Shown here: piece by piece, positions 1 through 12,040 of the stretch
How the letters are laid out: each line of letters opens with the position of its first letter
Numbering within the stretch: the stretch's first letter is position 1
Source of the DNA: Hybos culiciformis
Lineage: Eukaryota > Arthropoda > Insecta > Diptera > Hybotidae
Direction: 5' to 3'
DNA length: 64,000 bases
Assembly (NCBI GenBank): GCA_964007475.1
Contig: OZ023273.1
Coordinates: 139,845,308 to 139,909,307 of the forward strand
Program-made: the position numbers and the translations under genes
Notes under the pieces: model-generated
The model's input: only the letters and a program-made list of their open reading frames with translations
Databases searched by the model: none
What the model was told of the DNA's origin: nothing

Positions 1-66
1 TTCATCAAATTACACCAGTTTGTCAATTCGAAAATTGAAATCCAGTCAAGAATTTTGAGACATAAA
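1..66 (+). promoter_or_regulatory. Conserved 5' leader of type A copy 1, with palindrome
   Basis: This stretch aligns with the region just upstream of the other type A gene (minus strand, about 9333-9404), from TTCATCAAA through to the ATG. The most conserved part is CAATTCGAAAATTGAAA at 24-40, identical in both copies and partly self-complementary (CAATT..AATTG). It is probably 5' untranslated RNA, because the TATA box of the paralogue lies further upstream. It could act in the DNA or in the RNA; the sequence does not decide. Confidence 0.5.
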
Positions 67-297
67 ATGGAGTTTCAATATTTATTTTTTGTAATTTTGG
101 CCACGTTATTTTTGGCTAATGTTACTTCAGCAGTTCGTTGTAGTTCAGATCAAGATTGTCCAGATCATATGAGATGCGGAGCTAATGGTTATTGTGAACA
201 TAAGCCCGATAGTCGTCATGGTGGTCGTGGAGGTCGTGGTGGAGGTCGCGGAGGAGGAGGAGGTGGAGGTAGAGGTGGAAGATGGGGTGTTGAATAA
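67..297 (+). CDS. Secreted Cys-core peptide with Gly/Arg-rich tail (type A, copy 1)
   Basis: A 76-residue single-exon gene. The ATG at 67 is chosen because an upstream in-frame TTG is not a plausible eukaryotic start and because the type A paralogue at 9138-9332 starts at the same residue. Residues 1-22 form a signal peptide (hydrophobic YLFFVILATLFLA, likely cut after TSA). The mature part begins VRCSSDQDCPDHMRCGANGY, giving four cysteines spaced C-X5-C-X5-C-X5-C, enough for two disulfides. After the last cysteine come 33 residues, EHKPDSRH and then almost only Gly and Arg, ending WGVE. Three paralogues lie within 12.4 kb. The layout (signal, compact Cys core, basic Gly-rich tail) resembles that of secreted antimicrobial peptides, but I do not recognise a named family and the function is inferred. 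Its promoter lies off the left edge of the window. A possible poly(A) signal is at 457-462. Confidence 0.85.
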   Translation: MEFQYLFFVILATLFLANVTSAVRCSSDQDCPDHMRCGANGYCEHKPDSRHGGRGGRGGGRGGGGGGGRGGRWGVE

Positions 298-456
298 TAT
301 ATAGAAAAGACAATTAAAAACTGAAGAATATCTTGTTTAAGTTTTATTTTTAGATCACAGGAGACCTTGCAATTGACTCAGCATTACTTTAAGACGTGGC
401 TATTATAAAAAATTTTCATTTTATCAATTTAAATTTAAATTTTATTTTTCTGTTAC

Positions 457-462
457 AATAAA
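457..462 (+). terminator. Candidate poly(A) signal for type A copy 1
   Basis: This is an AATAAA 160 bases after the stop codon, on the coding strand. In DNA this A+T-rich the hexamer is common by chance, so the assignment rests only on position. Confidence 0.3.
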
Positions 463-1297
463 TATCTGCTCTATATACTGTATATTTTAAGTAATGACAG
501 AACTTTTTTTATCCGTAGAGTCAAGTGAAATCGTAATAATACAAAATTTAATAAAGCTAAACTATCTTGATAAATTTTATTAGTGACTCCCAAAAAATTT
601 CCTGAAAAGATTTCTAGATTCGTCTTTGCTCCTGAGTAGTATAATATGTGGTTTTGAGTTTTTTTCTACTTTCAATTCTTGAATCTTGCTTAAATTAAAT
701 ATTTGTTGCAATAAATTGTTAAATTTTGATTTTCCAACCTTTAGAATGAGAAAATAAGAGAGTTATTTCTATTTTATTGCTTTCATTTGCTTGTTTGCTA
801 CTTTTTGCTAGTTTTTGAGAAATATTATGTTCTTTCTTGACTCAATTATATTTTCTTCGAGCAGACGATTTTTTATTCCTCAAAATCATCAACATTTTTT
901 ATTTATGGTTAAGTTTTCGTTTCTCTGATTCTTCACTAAAAATTCTCTGTGGAAAATCATTTACATTCTAATAGGAGATAGATTCTAACTAAAACGAGAA
1001 ATTTTCTGACTGTATGTATCAAAATATTGCATATATATACGGAGTTCTTGGAATTGTTAAATATTTTGCATATATAATATAATAACTCTTCCAAAATGTA
1101 TAGCAAATAAATTTTAGCAAATGAATTTTAGCAAAATTTGCTACACCAACATTATGGTTCCAGCTAAGAAAAAATTTCAAAAAATTCTAATTTTTTATAT
1201 CGAATATTGCTATACGAACAGCAAATTAAGAGTTAAAAGTACGATCTATATTTCCTTGCAACGACAAATAGGTAGTCTTCCAAAAGTCTTCCACAAC

Positions 1298-1328
1298 GGA
1301 TGTACAGAAATTATAGCTGCGGTAGCTT
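1298..1328 (+). repeat. Short dispersed hairpin repeat, copy a
   Basis: GGATGTACAGAAATTATAGC followed by TGCGGTAGCT. It recurs inverted at 11672-11704 and, more loosely, at 53111-53145. Around the TATAGCT/AGCTTTA halves it can form a small hairpin. It may be the remnant end of a small inverted-repeat element. Confidence 0.4.
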
Positions 1329-1579
1329 TATGTTTTTTCAGCGTAATCTTTGCTTTCTAATATCGAAAGCAAAAGATCATTAGTTTTTTTTTAGAAAACA
1401 CAACTTTTTAAAAAGATTCTAATGGCAACTAAAGTGAGCAGTATATATTTTTTCCTGAATGTTTTTTGAAAAATAAAACTCTTTTTTTTTATTTCTTTTT
1501 TCAAGTTTTTAGTTTATTTTTTATTAATTAATTTGATGAGTTTTCAATTCATGTAATAATCAAAAATAAACTCTTCTAT

Positions 1580-1738
1580 TTAGCCTCGACCTCTTGTTCC
1601 ATGTTCACAGTATCCATAACTTCCACATCTCATATGATCTGGACAATCCTGATCCGAACTACAACGAACAGCTGATGCAATATTCGAAACTGACAATATT
1701 AGGAAAATTGCGACTAACAAAAAGTATAAGAAATTCAT
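1580..1738 (-). CDS. Secreted Cys-core peptide, short tail (type B, copy 2)
   Basis: A 52-residue gene on the minus strand. The start is the ATG at 1738-1736, matching the start of its twin at 12222; the in-frame extension upstream begins at a TTG and runs through the promoter-proximal leader. Residues 1-23 are a signal peptide (NFLYFLLVAIFLILSV, cut after ASA). The mature 29 residues begin VRCSSDQDCPDHMRCG, then SYGYC where the three paralogues have ANGYC, and end EHGTRGRG. The cysteine spacing is C-X5-C-X5-C-X5-C. The tail is only eight residues, and the terminal Gly after Arg could serve as an amide donor. It faces type A copy 1 tail to tail. I infer a secreted effector or host-defence role from the architecture only. 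The tail could have been lost from a type A-like ancestor, or gained in type A. Confidence 0.8.
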   Translation of the reverse strand: MNFLYFLLVAIFLILSVSNIASAVRCSSDQDCPDHMRCGSYGYCEHGTRGRG

Positions 1739-1904
1739 TATGTTTTTTAGTAATAACTGAACTGTACCAGACAAATTTTTCTGTATTTATATGGAAAAAA
1801 TATTTAATTATTATCTAATCAAATTTGCGATATTCATTAAATTTTTTACCGTGCGGTTTTGAAACGCATAAATTTCATAATTATTTATGGTTTTGCAAAA
1901 AATT
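1739..1904 (-). promoter_or_regulatory. Conserved promoter of type B copy 2 (TATA, GATA-like site)
   Basis: Read on the minus strand, this matches 12041-12221 upstream of the other type B gene almost base for base over several blocks. The distal block is 1848-1902 (TTTTGCAAAACCATAAATAA, then a stretch ending AAAACCGCACGGT). Next come GATTAGATAATAATT at 1806-1820 and a TATA box TATAAATAC at 1783-1791, about 45 bases before the ATG. The AGATAA core is what insect GATA factors bind; I see no clear NF-kappaB site. Confidence 0.65.
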
Positions 1905-4900
1905 AAATATTTTTATTCTAATATTTCATAAAAAAAAAATGTGAAAAATACAGCAAGTTTTTATGGATATTGAAATAAAAAATAATTAATTTATTCATAT
2001 GACAGTGATCTAATACTTGTTTGGATTACTAAAATAGTATTCATGGGATTTGGGCTTACTAGACGACAGAAAACACATAAAAAGGACCCCCACCGTTCCA
2101 GTAGAATTAAAATATTTAATAATTAAATTCCAATAATTTTCATTTCTTTTAAACGGTAAAGCAAAAATAGAATCAAATTTATTGTTTAGTGTTAAACTTT
2201 TTTTTGTTAAAAGCTGCACATGAGACTGAGAAATAACTTTATCCCAAATCAAAAAAAAAATTATAGAAAAAAGAAAATATAATATAAAGCATTTTACTCT
2301 TTAAAAGTATTTGCGCTGAAAATATATTATATATTTAATAAAAATTTAATTAATTATTTTATTTAATGTTTATTTTTTTCCTTATCTCTATTAAATCGAG
2401 AATTTTTTGAATAAGTCATTGCTTTGTAATTTTACAGAAGAAAAACTTATAAGCTTTGAGTTCGCTGTAAAATGTTAATTACAGAGTTTAAATGTGCTAC
2501 TCGGAAGCCACTTTTTTGAGTATCATTAAGTGAGCTAATGTGAGTAATATATATTTCATAATACAATAAATATATGCATCAATATTAGTACTACAGATCT
2601 TGAAACTGATTTTAAAGGTATACAAAGACTTACTGCTATTACTATCATCATATGTCGTCAAAATCATATCAAAATTTACATCAATATTTTTTTCGTGTGT
2701 CAAACGTACGTATATTATGTAATCCTCAAATTTTTAGATTTCAAGAGGAGCCAAAAAAAAAATTCAAATTATTTTCTCCACCATTTTTCTAGTTCCTTGA
2801 AAAAAATAATAAAATAAAAATCGAGAAAGCAAAAAGAAATAATGTGGTGAAGTGAATTTAAACGTATTTTATGTGATTTATTTACTTGTGTAAATCTTAT
2901 AAGGAAATTCTATTCGGCAAAAATAAAAATTTTTTTTCCCATAAGAAATTTTTCTTACAAAAACTTTGAAAGCAAATAAATTTTCACATGAAAAGTTCTT
3001 GTAATGTGGATTGTGGAAAACTGTATAAAAATTTTCTTTGAAGAAGAAAGAAAAAAAAAAAGTAAATGTTACAATTTTAAAATTGAAAATTTATTGATAA
3101 GAAAATAAGTATCAGAGATGTAAAAAAAATAAAGTTAAAAATCAGTGCAATAAGAAAAAAAATTCTGAAGTCGATTTTACACTTCATTAGATTTTAAAAA
3201 AGTTCGTACATTAAGAATTTTCTACAATTCACATTTATTTTTTATTTTTTTATTTTTGTTTCAAATAAATATAAAGATTTAAAAAAAAATCCAAAGATTT
3301 AATTTACAAATTCTTTAGTAAAGTAAAGTAAAGAATTAAACCGATTGACATTTCCATGATTCACGCAGCTTAGAACTTTTCTTATGTACCCCGTAATCCC
3401 ATTCATAATAATTAATAAGTAATACCTTGTTCGCATTCGAATTTAAATTGTATACTTATTATCCGTAACTTCAATTGCCGTTCTTATTGTAAAATTGAAA
3501 AGAAGTGGAATTTATTAGACTTTGAAAAAAAAAATTAAAATGTAAACAGCATTATTTCAGGATATCTTTTAGTTTTTATTTACTTTGTTTTCTTTTTTTT
3601 TAAATTTTGACTTGATTTGACAAAATAAAATTTACCAACTATAACATAATTTCAAAAAATTGAGTTAAAGTAACTGGAAAAGTAACTAATTTTTATAAAA
3701 ATATCAGTATCCTAATCCTGACAAAATTGAATATGAAAGTGGAATATATGTATTTTATACGGAATATATTTTTATATGAAAAATTAAATTAATCTCACTG
3801 AAATATTCCGGAAAACAATATATTCCACAAATATTTTCCTAATGCGAACACCGTATAAATTACGAGGAATGGAAGTAAAATACTGACCTGAGAGTTTTTT
3901 TTTTTTTAAGTTTAAGAATTTTTGTGATGCTCTGAATAAATTTAATCACAAAATAATAAAGACATTTTTTTTTAAATTTAACAAAAAGAAAAATTAACTC
4001 ACCTTTTTGTTTTGACATAAGTGAATTAATTTTATTTAATAAAAATGTTGAGTACGAATAAAAACATTAAAAACAATTTTTTCCTTTTTATTGTAAATTT
4101 AACTAAATTTTGTGTTCTACTATATACAGCAAAGGTATACAATTTAGTGAGGAAGTTAACACGATTTTTTTAAAAATTTTTTTTTATTATTATTTTGTTT
4201 TTTAATACACTCAAGTCCTTTATTCCAGTTGCGTAAAAATAATGAATTTCTATATTAAAAACAAAAAAACAATGAGATTTCCTCTTTTTTTCTCTCTTTT
4301 TACCTTTTTGAACAAAAAAAGGACAAATTAAATTTTCTTTTTTTGTTTACATATTTTTGTCATTTTAATTGTTACAAACAATTTTTTTTTTTTTAATTTT
4401 TTGCTTTCATTAAGAAAAGGACCCTAAAAAGGATAAATTTTTTATACTATGTCACTTTAATTTGATTTTAATGAGTTTTTATTTTATTTCTAACACTAAA
4501 TAAATATAAAAAAAAATTGTATTTGAAAAAATATGGATTTAAAATTGAGGTCATTTTGGTTGAATTTGTGTTATTCGGAACATAAACTTTATTATTATAT
4601 TATATCTATGTATATTTTTTTGATCATTTATCATATTGTGTTTGACATATGAACTCGTGAATGCTATGATATAGTTAGGTATAGTCTTAACGCTTTACAC
4701 TTAATGGCATATTTACCCAAACACTTTAAACTGCTAACAAAAATTGGACTTCAATTTTTGAAAATGGAAAAGAAAAGTTTAAAATCAATATTAGAAAAAA
4801 GAAAAATATTGATAATTTATATTAATTTACAATGCAACTACCGAGACTTCAGTTGTTGAAAATTAGTTTTAAGTTGTAAAATTCAGATTTAGATACTTTT

Positions 4901-7900
4901 CATTTTCATATACAAAGCTTCTCAATACCAATAAAGAACCAATAACCAATAAAGAACTTAATTTATTACCCTCTCTATTTTAGGAAATTTTAGACAAGGT
5001 TAATAAATTTTTCAATAATTTCAAAAAATATATTATAGTAACACCTTAATTTAGCAAAAAAAAAAACGAAAGCTATTCTTTATCTTTACAAATTATTAAA
5101 AATTGATTTTGTACCACTTAAATATAAGAATATTAAAAATGTTTGAGTACCTACTTCATATTTTTTATGTTTCTTATTTTTTATAAATTTATAATTTATA
5201 ACAATCATTTTTTAAAATGTTTTCTTTTATTTAGGTTCTTTTTTTTTCGTGTCTGAACATCTGATGCTCCAGACAAAATACATTAAAATATTTATTTCCA
5301 TCTAATTAAATTAAGGTGATTTAGATAAAGTAAAAATTTTTAAGAATGTTTTTATTAAATATTAAAAATTAAAGATAATTGATTTAATTTTATTGCACCG
5401 CTTTTGGTAAAGTTTTTTGCGGTAAATAAATAGCGAGAATGGTTCATTCTCAATGTACAAAATTGAAATCGTTTAAATAAATTTTCATGTTTATTTTTAT
5501 TTGAAAATAGGGTTGTTTTTTGTTGTCTTGGCTAATTCCATCGTGTATTACAGCATATTTACATGGTAATACACGGCTTTGAACTGGTATTAAAAGTTCA
5601 AACAAATCGTTTTTTAATTTCCTTTAATGGATTATAATAAGTAAGGTTTTGTGGAATGAAGTACTGAAGTTAAAAAAGTTAGCTTTGATAAAAAATTTCA
5701 AATAACACACAATCAAATGATTCGTGTATTACAGCATAAAAAAAGCCTTCGAATTTCTAATATTTTTTTCAAAACAAAATTTCTCTTCTGTCTTAAAACT
5801 TTTTATAAATGAGTTTTTGATTACATAACAAAAGACAGTTCTCCTACAATATGCCATAAATATGTTTTTGATGGGACAATTTTTCAATTAACAAATGATC
5901 AAAACAACGGATAAAGTTTCGTGTATTACAGCATATCAACTTTCGTGTATTACTTTTAATTGTAAATTTTTCAGCGTTCAACTGAAAACACAGAACTTCT
6001 AATTATCAGAACTAATTAAACAAAATATCAGCATGAAGCTATTGTTAAATTAAACTCTTTGAAAGGATTAAAGAAATAAAATTTTCGATATTAGAGTAAA
6101 AGATAATGTTGTTGAAAAAAAAGTATTAATTCATCACTTTATTAATTAAAAAATGTCAAAATAGATAACGGTTAATATTATACCGTATGTTTTCGTTTTG
6201 TGTTGCTTAGAAGTTACGTCATATTTTTAGTACCAGTTAGAGGTTGCCAGTACATCAAATTTAAAAAGCTTAAAATTTGAAAATAATCGAAATTGTTAAA
6301 AAAAAAATTTAAGAATAATCAACTTTGATTACTTAAGATTCATAATTACTATTAAATGAATCAAAATAGTGATTAAAAATTTTTAGCTTTTTTCGTTTTC
6401 TGTTATGGAATTAGCCTCTTTGTCATAAAACTTCAGGTTTTTTTTTTGTGTTAATATGAAAACTAAATTTGACATCAACTGCTAACTTAACTGAGTATAT
6501 AAACTGAGATTATATGAAGGTTGATAATATTACTAAATATCCAATTTTGAAATTTCGAAGTGCATAATTTATTCAAACGTTCAAAAATAGTATATTTCAA
6601 AATCGAAAGATATTCCTCAGAACCATAAATGTAGAATTTAAAAATGATCACTATACGCAAATTTAAATTTATCTATAATTTAAAAATTTAAAAATAAATA
6701 TTTCCTCTTTTATTTTGAAATAAACTCTATTTATAATTAAAACTGTATTAGTTATTATAGAAATTTGGAATTAAAATATTGTAGTTTACCAAAAAAAAAA
6801 TTACTTGATAATTACAATCGTTTTAAAAGTGGTTTATTTAATGTCATCGTCATGATTGTAATCATAACAATCCCTGTCAATGATATTGTATTAAAAAATT
6901 TATACTATCGTTATTAATGTAACCAAATTTTTGCTGGCACAATATGTATACATTTATTTAACGGCTCTTCTAAATGGATATTTTTTGAAATATTGCTGTC
7001 CAGTAAAATAAACATTTTGAGCCATTATGTAACCAGTATTCTGTATTATTCCGTTTTGACTACTATCGAAATAAAATTTTGCTCAAGAGTTTGCTGTCTT
7101 TATTTATTAATATAATAATAATATTTTAGTAATATAATAATATATTAGTATAATATTCAGGACGATTTTGACATTAATTGTATACTCATTATTATTGTAA
7201 CTTTTCAATAAAAGAATTCAATAATATTTCGAATATTCATTAAAACCGAGACAAGTTCAATAATATTATAATTATTATTTCTGGAAGTATAATTCTCCAT
7301 AAAACTGGAGCTCAAAACTATCTAAAAATTAAAATTAATAACAAAAATTTTTTTGTACATTTTAATTTCATTAAATGAAGTTGAGACTTTAGTGAGTTCA
7401 ATTTAGCAGATTTTACCATAATCACTTCAATATTCATGGTGTAATTAAAATTTTCAAATTAAATTTAATTGCAATATTTATATAAAAATGATAGACTGAT
7501 AGTTTGTTTATCACAACTCTGTAAAAGTTTTCTAATAATAATGGCGTGAAAATAAAATTTAGGAAAATTTGGAATATAATAAATGTCAGGCAAATCTTGT
7601 TTTAATTGGAATTTTTGGTAACATATCATTCGGTTAGTAAACTTGACACAATATTAAATTTCTTCTTTCATTGTTGGAAAAACAATTTTGGTTTCCCAGC
7701 GATACATACATGTGTATAGTATATTATTATATTCTTATTATATTTTAATATGTATTAAAAAAAATAATAATAATTAGAAATTAAAAGGGTTAAAATTTTA
7801 CATGAGTTTTTGTTATGATCCCACAAATTCTTTTTTAGGATGATTTATTAGAAGATTTATTTGTAGAAACGTATCAATATTTTACAGAAATCATATCCAA

Positions 7901-9030
7901 TTGGTTTAATTGATAGTTACATAATTATGTTTAATTTGACTATTTTACAACCAAAAAATCTAGATATTAAAAATATGTTTGTATTTGAAGCCAAAATAAA
8001 AAATTTCAAAAATATTACGTGCTTTTCTAATAAGTGCCTAAAAAAATGCATAAAAAAACTAAGTACCACATATTTCATGGTTATTATTTTATACTCTTTT
8101 GACATTCATAAAAATAAACATAATGACACGAAATTTATTTTTATTTATTGAAAACAAAAATTTTATAATAAATTTTAAAATAACGAGAATTAATAAAAAT
8201 ATGTTTTAATTAATTAAAAAAAATTATTTAAGTATACCTAATGAACCCAAAAATAAATAATTTTAAAATTTATTGTCTATAAAGATAAATAATGTCATAC
8301 AAAACACCACACTATTTTACCAATTTTTGATATAAAATTGCATGATGCCAAATAATTTCTATTGGCTTGAAGTTGTTGTAGTGTAACGATTCAAATTAAA
8401 AAAAAAAATTCTGAGTTCCTGAAACATATAATTGTTAAACTATTATATTCTCTAGTTCATGAATCCTTGTGTATGCATTACAAATGCCTTGTAGAAACAT
8501 AAGCCATAATTTGGACCTGTTATTACTTCCTTACTAAGTTATGATTATTGGTTTAAAAGTTAGTGCGGCTTATTAGCGAAATTTTTTTTTAAATTAGTTC
8601 GAGTATAATCAATTTAACGAATCGAAAGAGGCGAAAAAAATTTATGACCGTCCTGAGTCCATGTATTTTATTTTGTGTGACACAGAATAAAATAGACTCA
8701 TATGATTTTTTTCACTATGTCGACATAAAAAAGACCACTAAATATTTTTAATTTTTTTACTTTGTTGTTTCTTATGATATGATATGACTAAAGAAAAGTT
8801 TCCCATACAAAAATATTTATGACAAAAGGAGGTTCATAAACAAGGTATTTTCATCCAAATTTAAAGTTTTCGAACTTTGAAGTTCGGACTATGAGAGTAT
8901 ACGAGAAGTTCCATCTGTATACAATATTAATAGAAATGATAATTCAAATTAAGAAACTTATAAAATTGACTAAAATAACAAACTGAAAAAACACATAAAT
9001 TCCAGCACCATAAACAAGGAATACAAATAC
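1905..9030. other. Intergenic, no supportable gene
   Basis: About 7 kb of A+T-rich DNA with many homopolymer runs and no coding signal I trust. The only structure noticed is a cluster of a 17-base motif between 5542 and 5954, plus minor simple-sequence runs such as the AAAGT repeats near 3320-3335. Confidence 0.5.
5541..5954 (+). repeat. Cluster of the motif TTCGTGTATTACAGCAT
   Basis: The motif or most of it occurs at 5542-5556, 5721-5737, 5918-5934 and, truncated to TTCGTGTATTAC, at 5942-5954. An inverted TAATACACG lies at 5567-5575. The first three copies are about 180-200 bases apart with poorly matching DNA between them, so this may be an old, decayed tandem repeat or a cluster of binding sites. 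A faint relative (GTGGATTACAGCAC) is at about 33525. Confidence 0.5.
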
Positions 9031-9035
9031 AACAT

Positions 9036-9041
9036 TTTATT
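9036..9041 (-). terminator. Candidate poly(A) signal for type A copy 3
   Basis: TTTATT on the plus strand, AATAAA on the coding strand, about 97 bases after the stop codon. The assignment is by position only. Confidence 0.3.
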
Positions 9042-9137
9042 ATGCTTCAATTTTTTTTTATTTAAGTAATTATTTTACACATTTTATATATGTATAATAA
9101 TTTTTTATTATACTGCGTCTTGATTTTGGATTGATAA

Positions 9138-9332
9138 TTAACCTCTTCCACGTCCACGTCCACCGCCACGTCCACCGCCATGACGACCACGAGTTCCATG
9201 TTCACAATAACCATTAGCTCCACACCTCATATGATCTGGACAATCTTGATCTGAACTGCAATGAACTGCTGATGCAACATTAGCCAAAGATATTATGGCC
9301 AAGATTACAAAAAATAAATATGCAAACTTCAT
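9138..9332 (-). CDS. Secreted Cys-core peptide with Gly/Arg-rich tail (type A, copy 3)
   Basis: A 64-residue single-exon gene on the minus strand, starting at the ATG 9332-9330. Residues 1-22 are a signal peptide, MKFAYLFFVILAII and on to a cut after ASA. The mature 42 residues begin VHCSSDQDCPDHMRCGANGY, so one Arg is replaced by His relative to the other copies. The four cysteines keep the C-X5-C-X5-C-X5-C spacing. The 21-residue tail starts EHGTRGRHGGG and is otherwise only Gly and Arg, ending in Gly, a possible amidation site. The start of the tail (EHGTRGR) is shared with the type B genes, while the signal peptide and 5' leader are shared with type A copy 1. It therefore links the two subtypes. 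The product would be a strongly basic secreted peptide; an antimicrobial role is a reasonable guess, not a demonstrated one. Confidence 0.85.
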   Translation of the reverse strand: MKFAYLFFVILAIISLANVASAVHCSSDQDCPDHMRCGANGYCEHGTRGRHGGGRGGGRGRGRG

Positions 9333-9430
9333 TTTATTTCAGAAAATTTTTTTTTTTACTGAATTTCAATTTTCGAATTGAAAAACTGATGAAATTTTGA
9401 TGAAAACGCAAATATTTTATATAAAAAACT
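9333..9430 (-). promoter_or_regulatory. 5' leader and TATA box of type A copy 3
   Basis: On the minus strand a TATA box (TATATAAAA, 9415-9423) precedes a leader that aligns with 1-66 of the window. The identical palindromic motif CAATTCGAAAATTGAAA is at 9380-9364, 32 bases before the ATG. The expected transcription start lies near 9390. Confidence 0.5.
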
Positions 9431-9659
9431 TGGACTAGTTAATTGATAGAATGCAATTGTTCGTTCTTTTCGCTGACCTCTATTGCTTTTGTTTTTTTTA
9501 ATTTACTTTTATAATGTAATAAATTATTTAGTCAGCTGACCATTTGTTTGAAAATAAATAACGAACAAAAGATTGTAGATATTTAATTAATTGCGAATTG
9601 TTGTTAGTTTAGGTTTTTAATATACGATTTTTTGTCATTTTATTAAACAATGACGTTGA

Positions 9660-9715
9660 CTTAATGGAAATTTAGACAAATTATATACTTAATGGAAATT
9701 TAGACAAATTATATA
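9660..9715 (+). repeat. 28-bp tandem duplication
   Basis: Two head-to-tail copies (9660-9687 and 9688-9715) beginning CTTAATGGAAATTTAGACAA, with no difference that I can see. It is probably a recent slippage or duplication event. Confidence 0.8.
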
Positions 9716-11671
9716 GATCTGATCTGGTACGATAAAAATATGCTAGATTTTCAAAAATATCGCTTTGCCTAATTAACGTGAAAAGATCTGAAAATAATGT
9801 TTGATAACTATATTATATTACAATGTTGGTATCGGATTTGGTATTCTTTTTAAAACTGCAATTTGAAATATTTTAATATTTAAATTTTTAGTTAATTTTG
9901 AAAAAAAATATTACATAATAACTCCTTACAAAAAAATTTACTCAAATTTGAAATGTAATAACATTAAATATTTATTAGATTTTTAAAAATCTGGTTAATC
10001 TGCATTTTTGAACTATACTTAATAGTTTTTTTTTTTATAATTTTCACATTATTGATCGGATGGCCTGAACATTAACACATAATCAGCCCTCGTTCAGATT
10101 GCTCAACAAATGCTGTAACATTATTTATAACCAAAATTATTTTTGTATTTATATTGCCTATGCTAGTTCGTTGTACTTGTACATAATTATACTACATCGT
10201 ATATTTATTAATTTTAATCTTGTCAAGCATAAAATTTTATTTTTCTATATAACAGTTTTTTTTCGTACGATAGCGCGAAGTTGAGATTCCAATTGAATGA
10301 ATTTTCTTTTTTATTTTCTTTTTATTTTCCATCAAAAGTAAATAATCTTTGAGCACACATCATAACAGAATATATACATATATACATATATAAAATTGTT
10401 TATAAAAAAATTAAATAATTTTTCTAAAATTATTTTGTTTTCCAAAAAAAAGATCAAAAATAAATTTAATTTAATTTTTTGCATTTTTTTTTTTCTTCTT
10501 TTTATTTTTACCATTACGTATTTTCATTTTCGTTGTTTATTTATTTTAATCAAATCATTCAGATTAATGATTTAACATTAAAAAAAAAAAAAAACAAATT
10601 AATTCAAATTCATTTCACATAATTTTCCTGGAAAAATTTTACAGAAAAACATACAGAAAATTTGTCAATTGAAATTTTTGTCATTGATTTTTTTTTTATT
10701 TTTATTTTGATAAATTTTTCACTTTGTCAATTAGATTTTCATTTGTGTCTGTATGAGTGAGTGAGTTTTGTGTATTTTTTTTTTTTTTGAAAAAAATAAA
10801 AATACACGAAAATTTCGTACATATACCTAAATAAATCTTTATACATATATTTATAAGGCAAACTAGAAGTTCTATATACCCAGCCAGAATGAATGATTGT
10901 AAACAAAAATTTAATTTAATGAACATAAATTTACACTTTATACAATTAATGTCCCTTTGGGTGTTTAATTTAACGTGTAATGTTATTGGTTTTGTTTTAC
11001 AACATCAAATGAAATAAAGAATTTTGACATGGTTGATTGAATTTTCAAAATAACAAAAAAAATATAGGTATATATATATTTTATTTTTTTACTTATTTCA
11101 TTTTACAAATTAAATTCAGGATATTTTTGTTATTTGTGTTCTAACAGCAGAGTTAGAATTTGTTTATTTTTTTTTCGGGTTTTTTTTTATTTTATATTTT
11201 GTTTTGATTCTTTCAAATTGACTGTTGTTTTTCATCACAAATATTTAGCGTAAACCTGATATGATTTTTCAATGAACATTATTTAGAGGGATAGAATTCA
11301 AAATAAAAATAAAAAAAATAAATAAAATGGAATTAACTCATTTGTGTTTTTATTTGAATTAGATATAGGAATTTTTAAATTACTAGTATCTACCGGATAT
11401 TGATTAATTGTATATATTATATAGGAAATTAAATTTTTTTTTAGATATATCGGCCACTTCTAACGTTCTAACATAATAATAGATAAATTTCGATTGCAAG
11501 TCTTTAAACATTATATTGTCTAAACTTTTTCTTTCGATTGCTTTTATTATAGTATACTGAAGTAAAAATGTCTCGAAGCTTTTATATACAAATGGTGAAC
11601 TCATATTGATATTAAGTATATTTATATATTTATTATACTTTATATATCATATTATGCACACTGAAAGAGAA

Positions 11672-11704
11672 TATAGCTGCAATAGCTATAACTTCTGTAC
11701 ATCC
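11672..11704 (-). repeat. Short dispersed hairpin repeat, copy b
   Basis: On the minus strand it reads GGATGTACAGAAGTTATAGC and ends in AGCTATA, matching copy a at 1298-1328. It contains a perfect hairpin, TATAGCT-GCAAT-AGCTATA. Confidence 0.45.
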
Positions 11705-12040
11705 CTTACTATATGTATACGTATGCCTATAGATCAAATCGAGCTAGTCAATTAATTTAATAAGGGAAAATAGTTCAGAACTCTTTAAAGTTCTGTTTAC
11801 TACAATATTGGATTTTTCTCACTTAGTTATTATTATGATTTTATTGTTGAAGTTGTTGATTTAAACTTCTCATCATATAGTTCGTTTAAGTAAGTATTTC
11901 TTATACTTTACCCATTAACTACACGAAAAAAAAAAATTGTTTTTTTGTGTTGCTTGAAATAGTTTAATAAATTATTATTATCACAATTTTTTTTTGTCTT
12001 TTTTATTTATGACAACATTAGAAAAGAATTTTTTTTTCAT

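Larger units (their letters stand above)
298..1579. other. Intergenic, between convergent type A copy 1 and type B copy 2
   Basis: A+T-rich spacer with no supportable gene. It holds one copy of a short hairpin-like repeat at 1298-1328. Type B copy 2 has TTTATT (AATAAA on the minus strand) at 1513-1518 and 1520-1525, which could end its transcript. Confidence 0.5.
9431..12040. other. Intergenic, between divergent type A copy 3 and type B copy 4
   Basis: A+T-rich spacer with no supportable gene. It includes a 28-bp perfect tandem duplication at 9660-9715 and the inverted copy of the short hairpin repeat at 11672-11704. Confidence 0.45.

Noticed and set aside
1594..1818. Plus-strand open frame over type B copy 2
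   Set aside because: It is the antisense shadow of the secreted-peptide gene, which has a signal peptide, conserved cysteines and a promoter on the minus strand.
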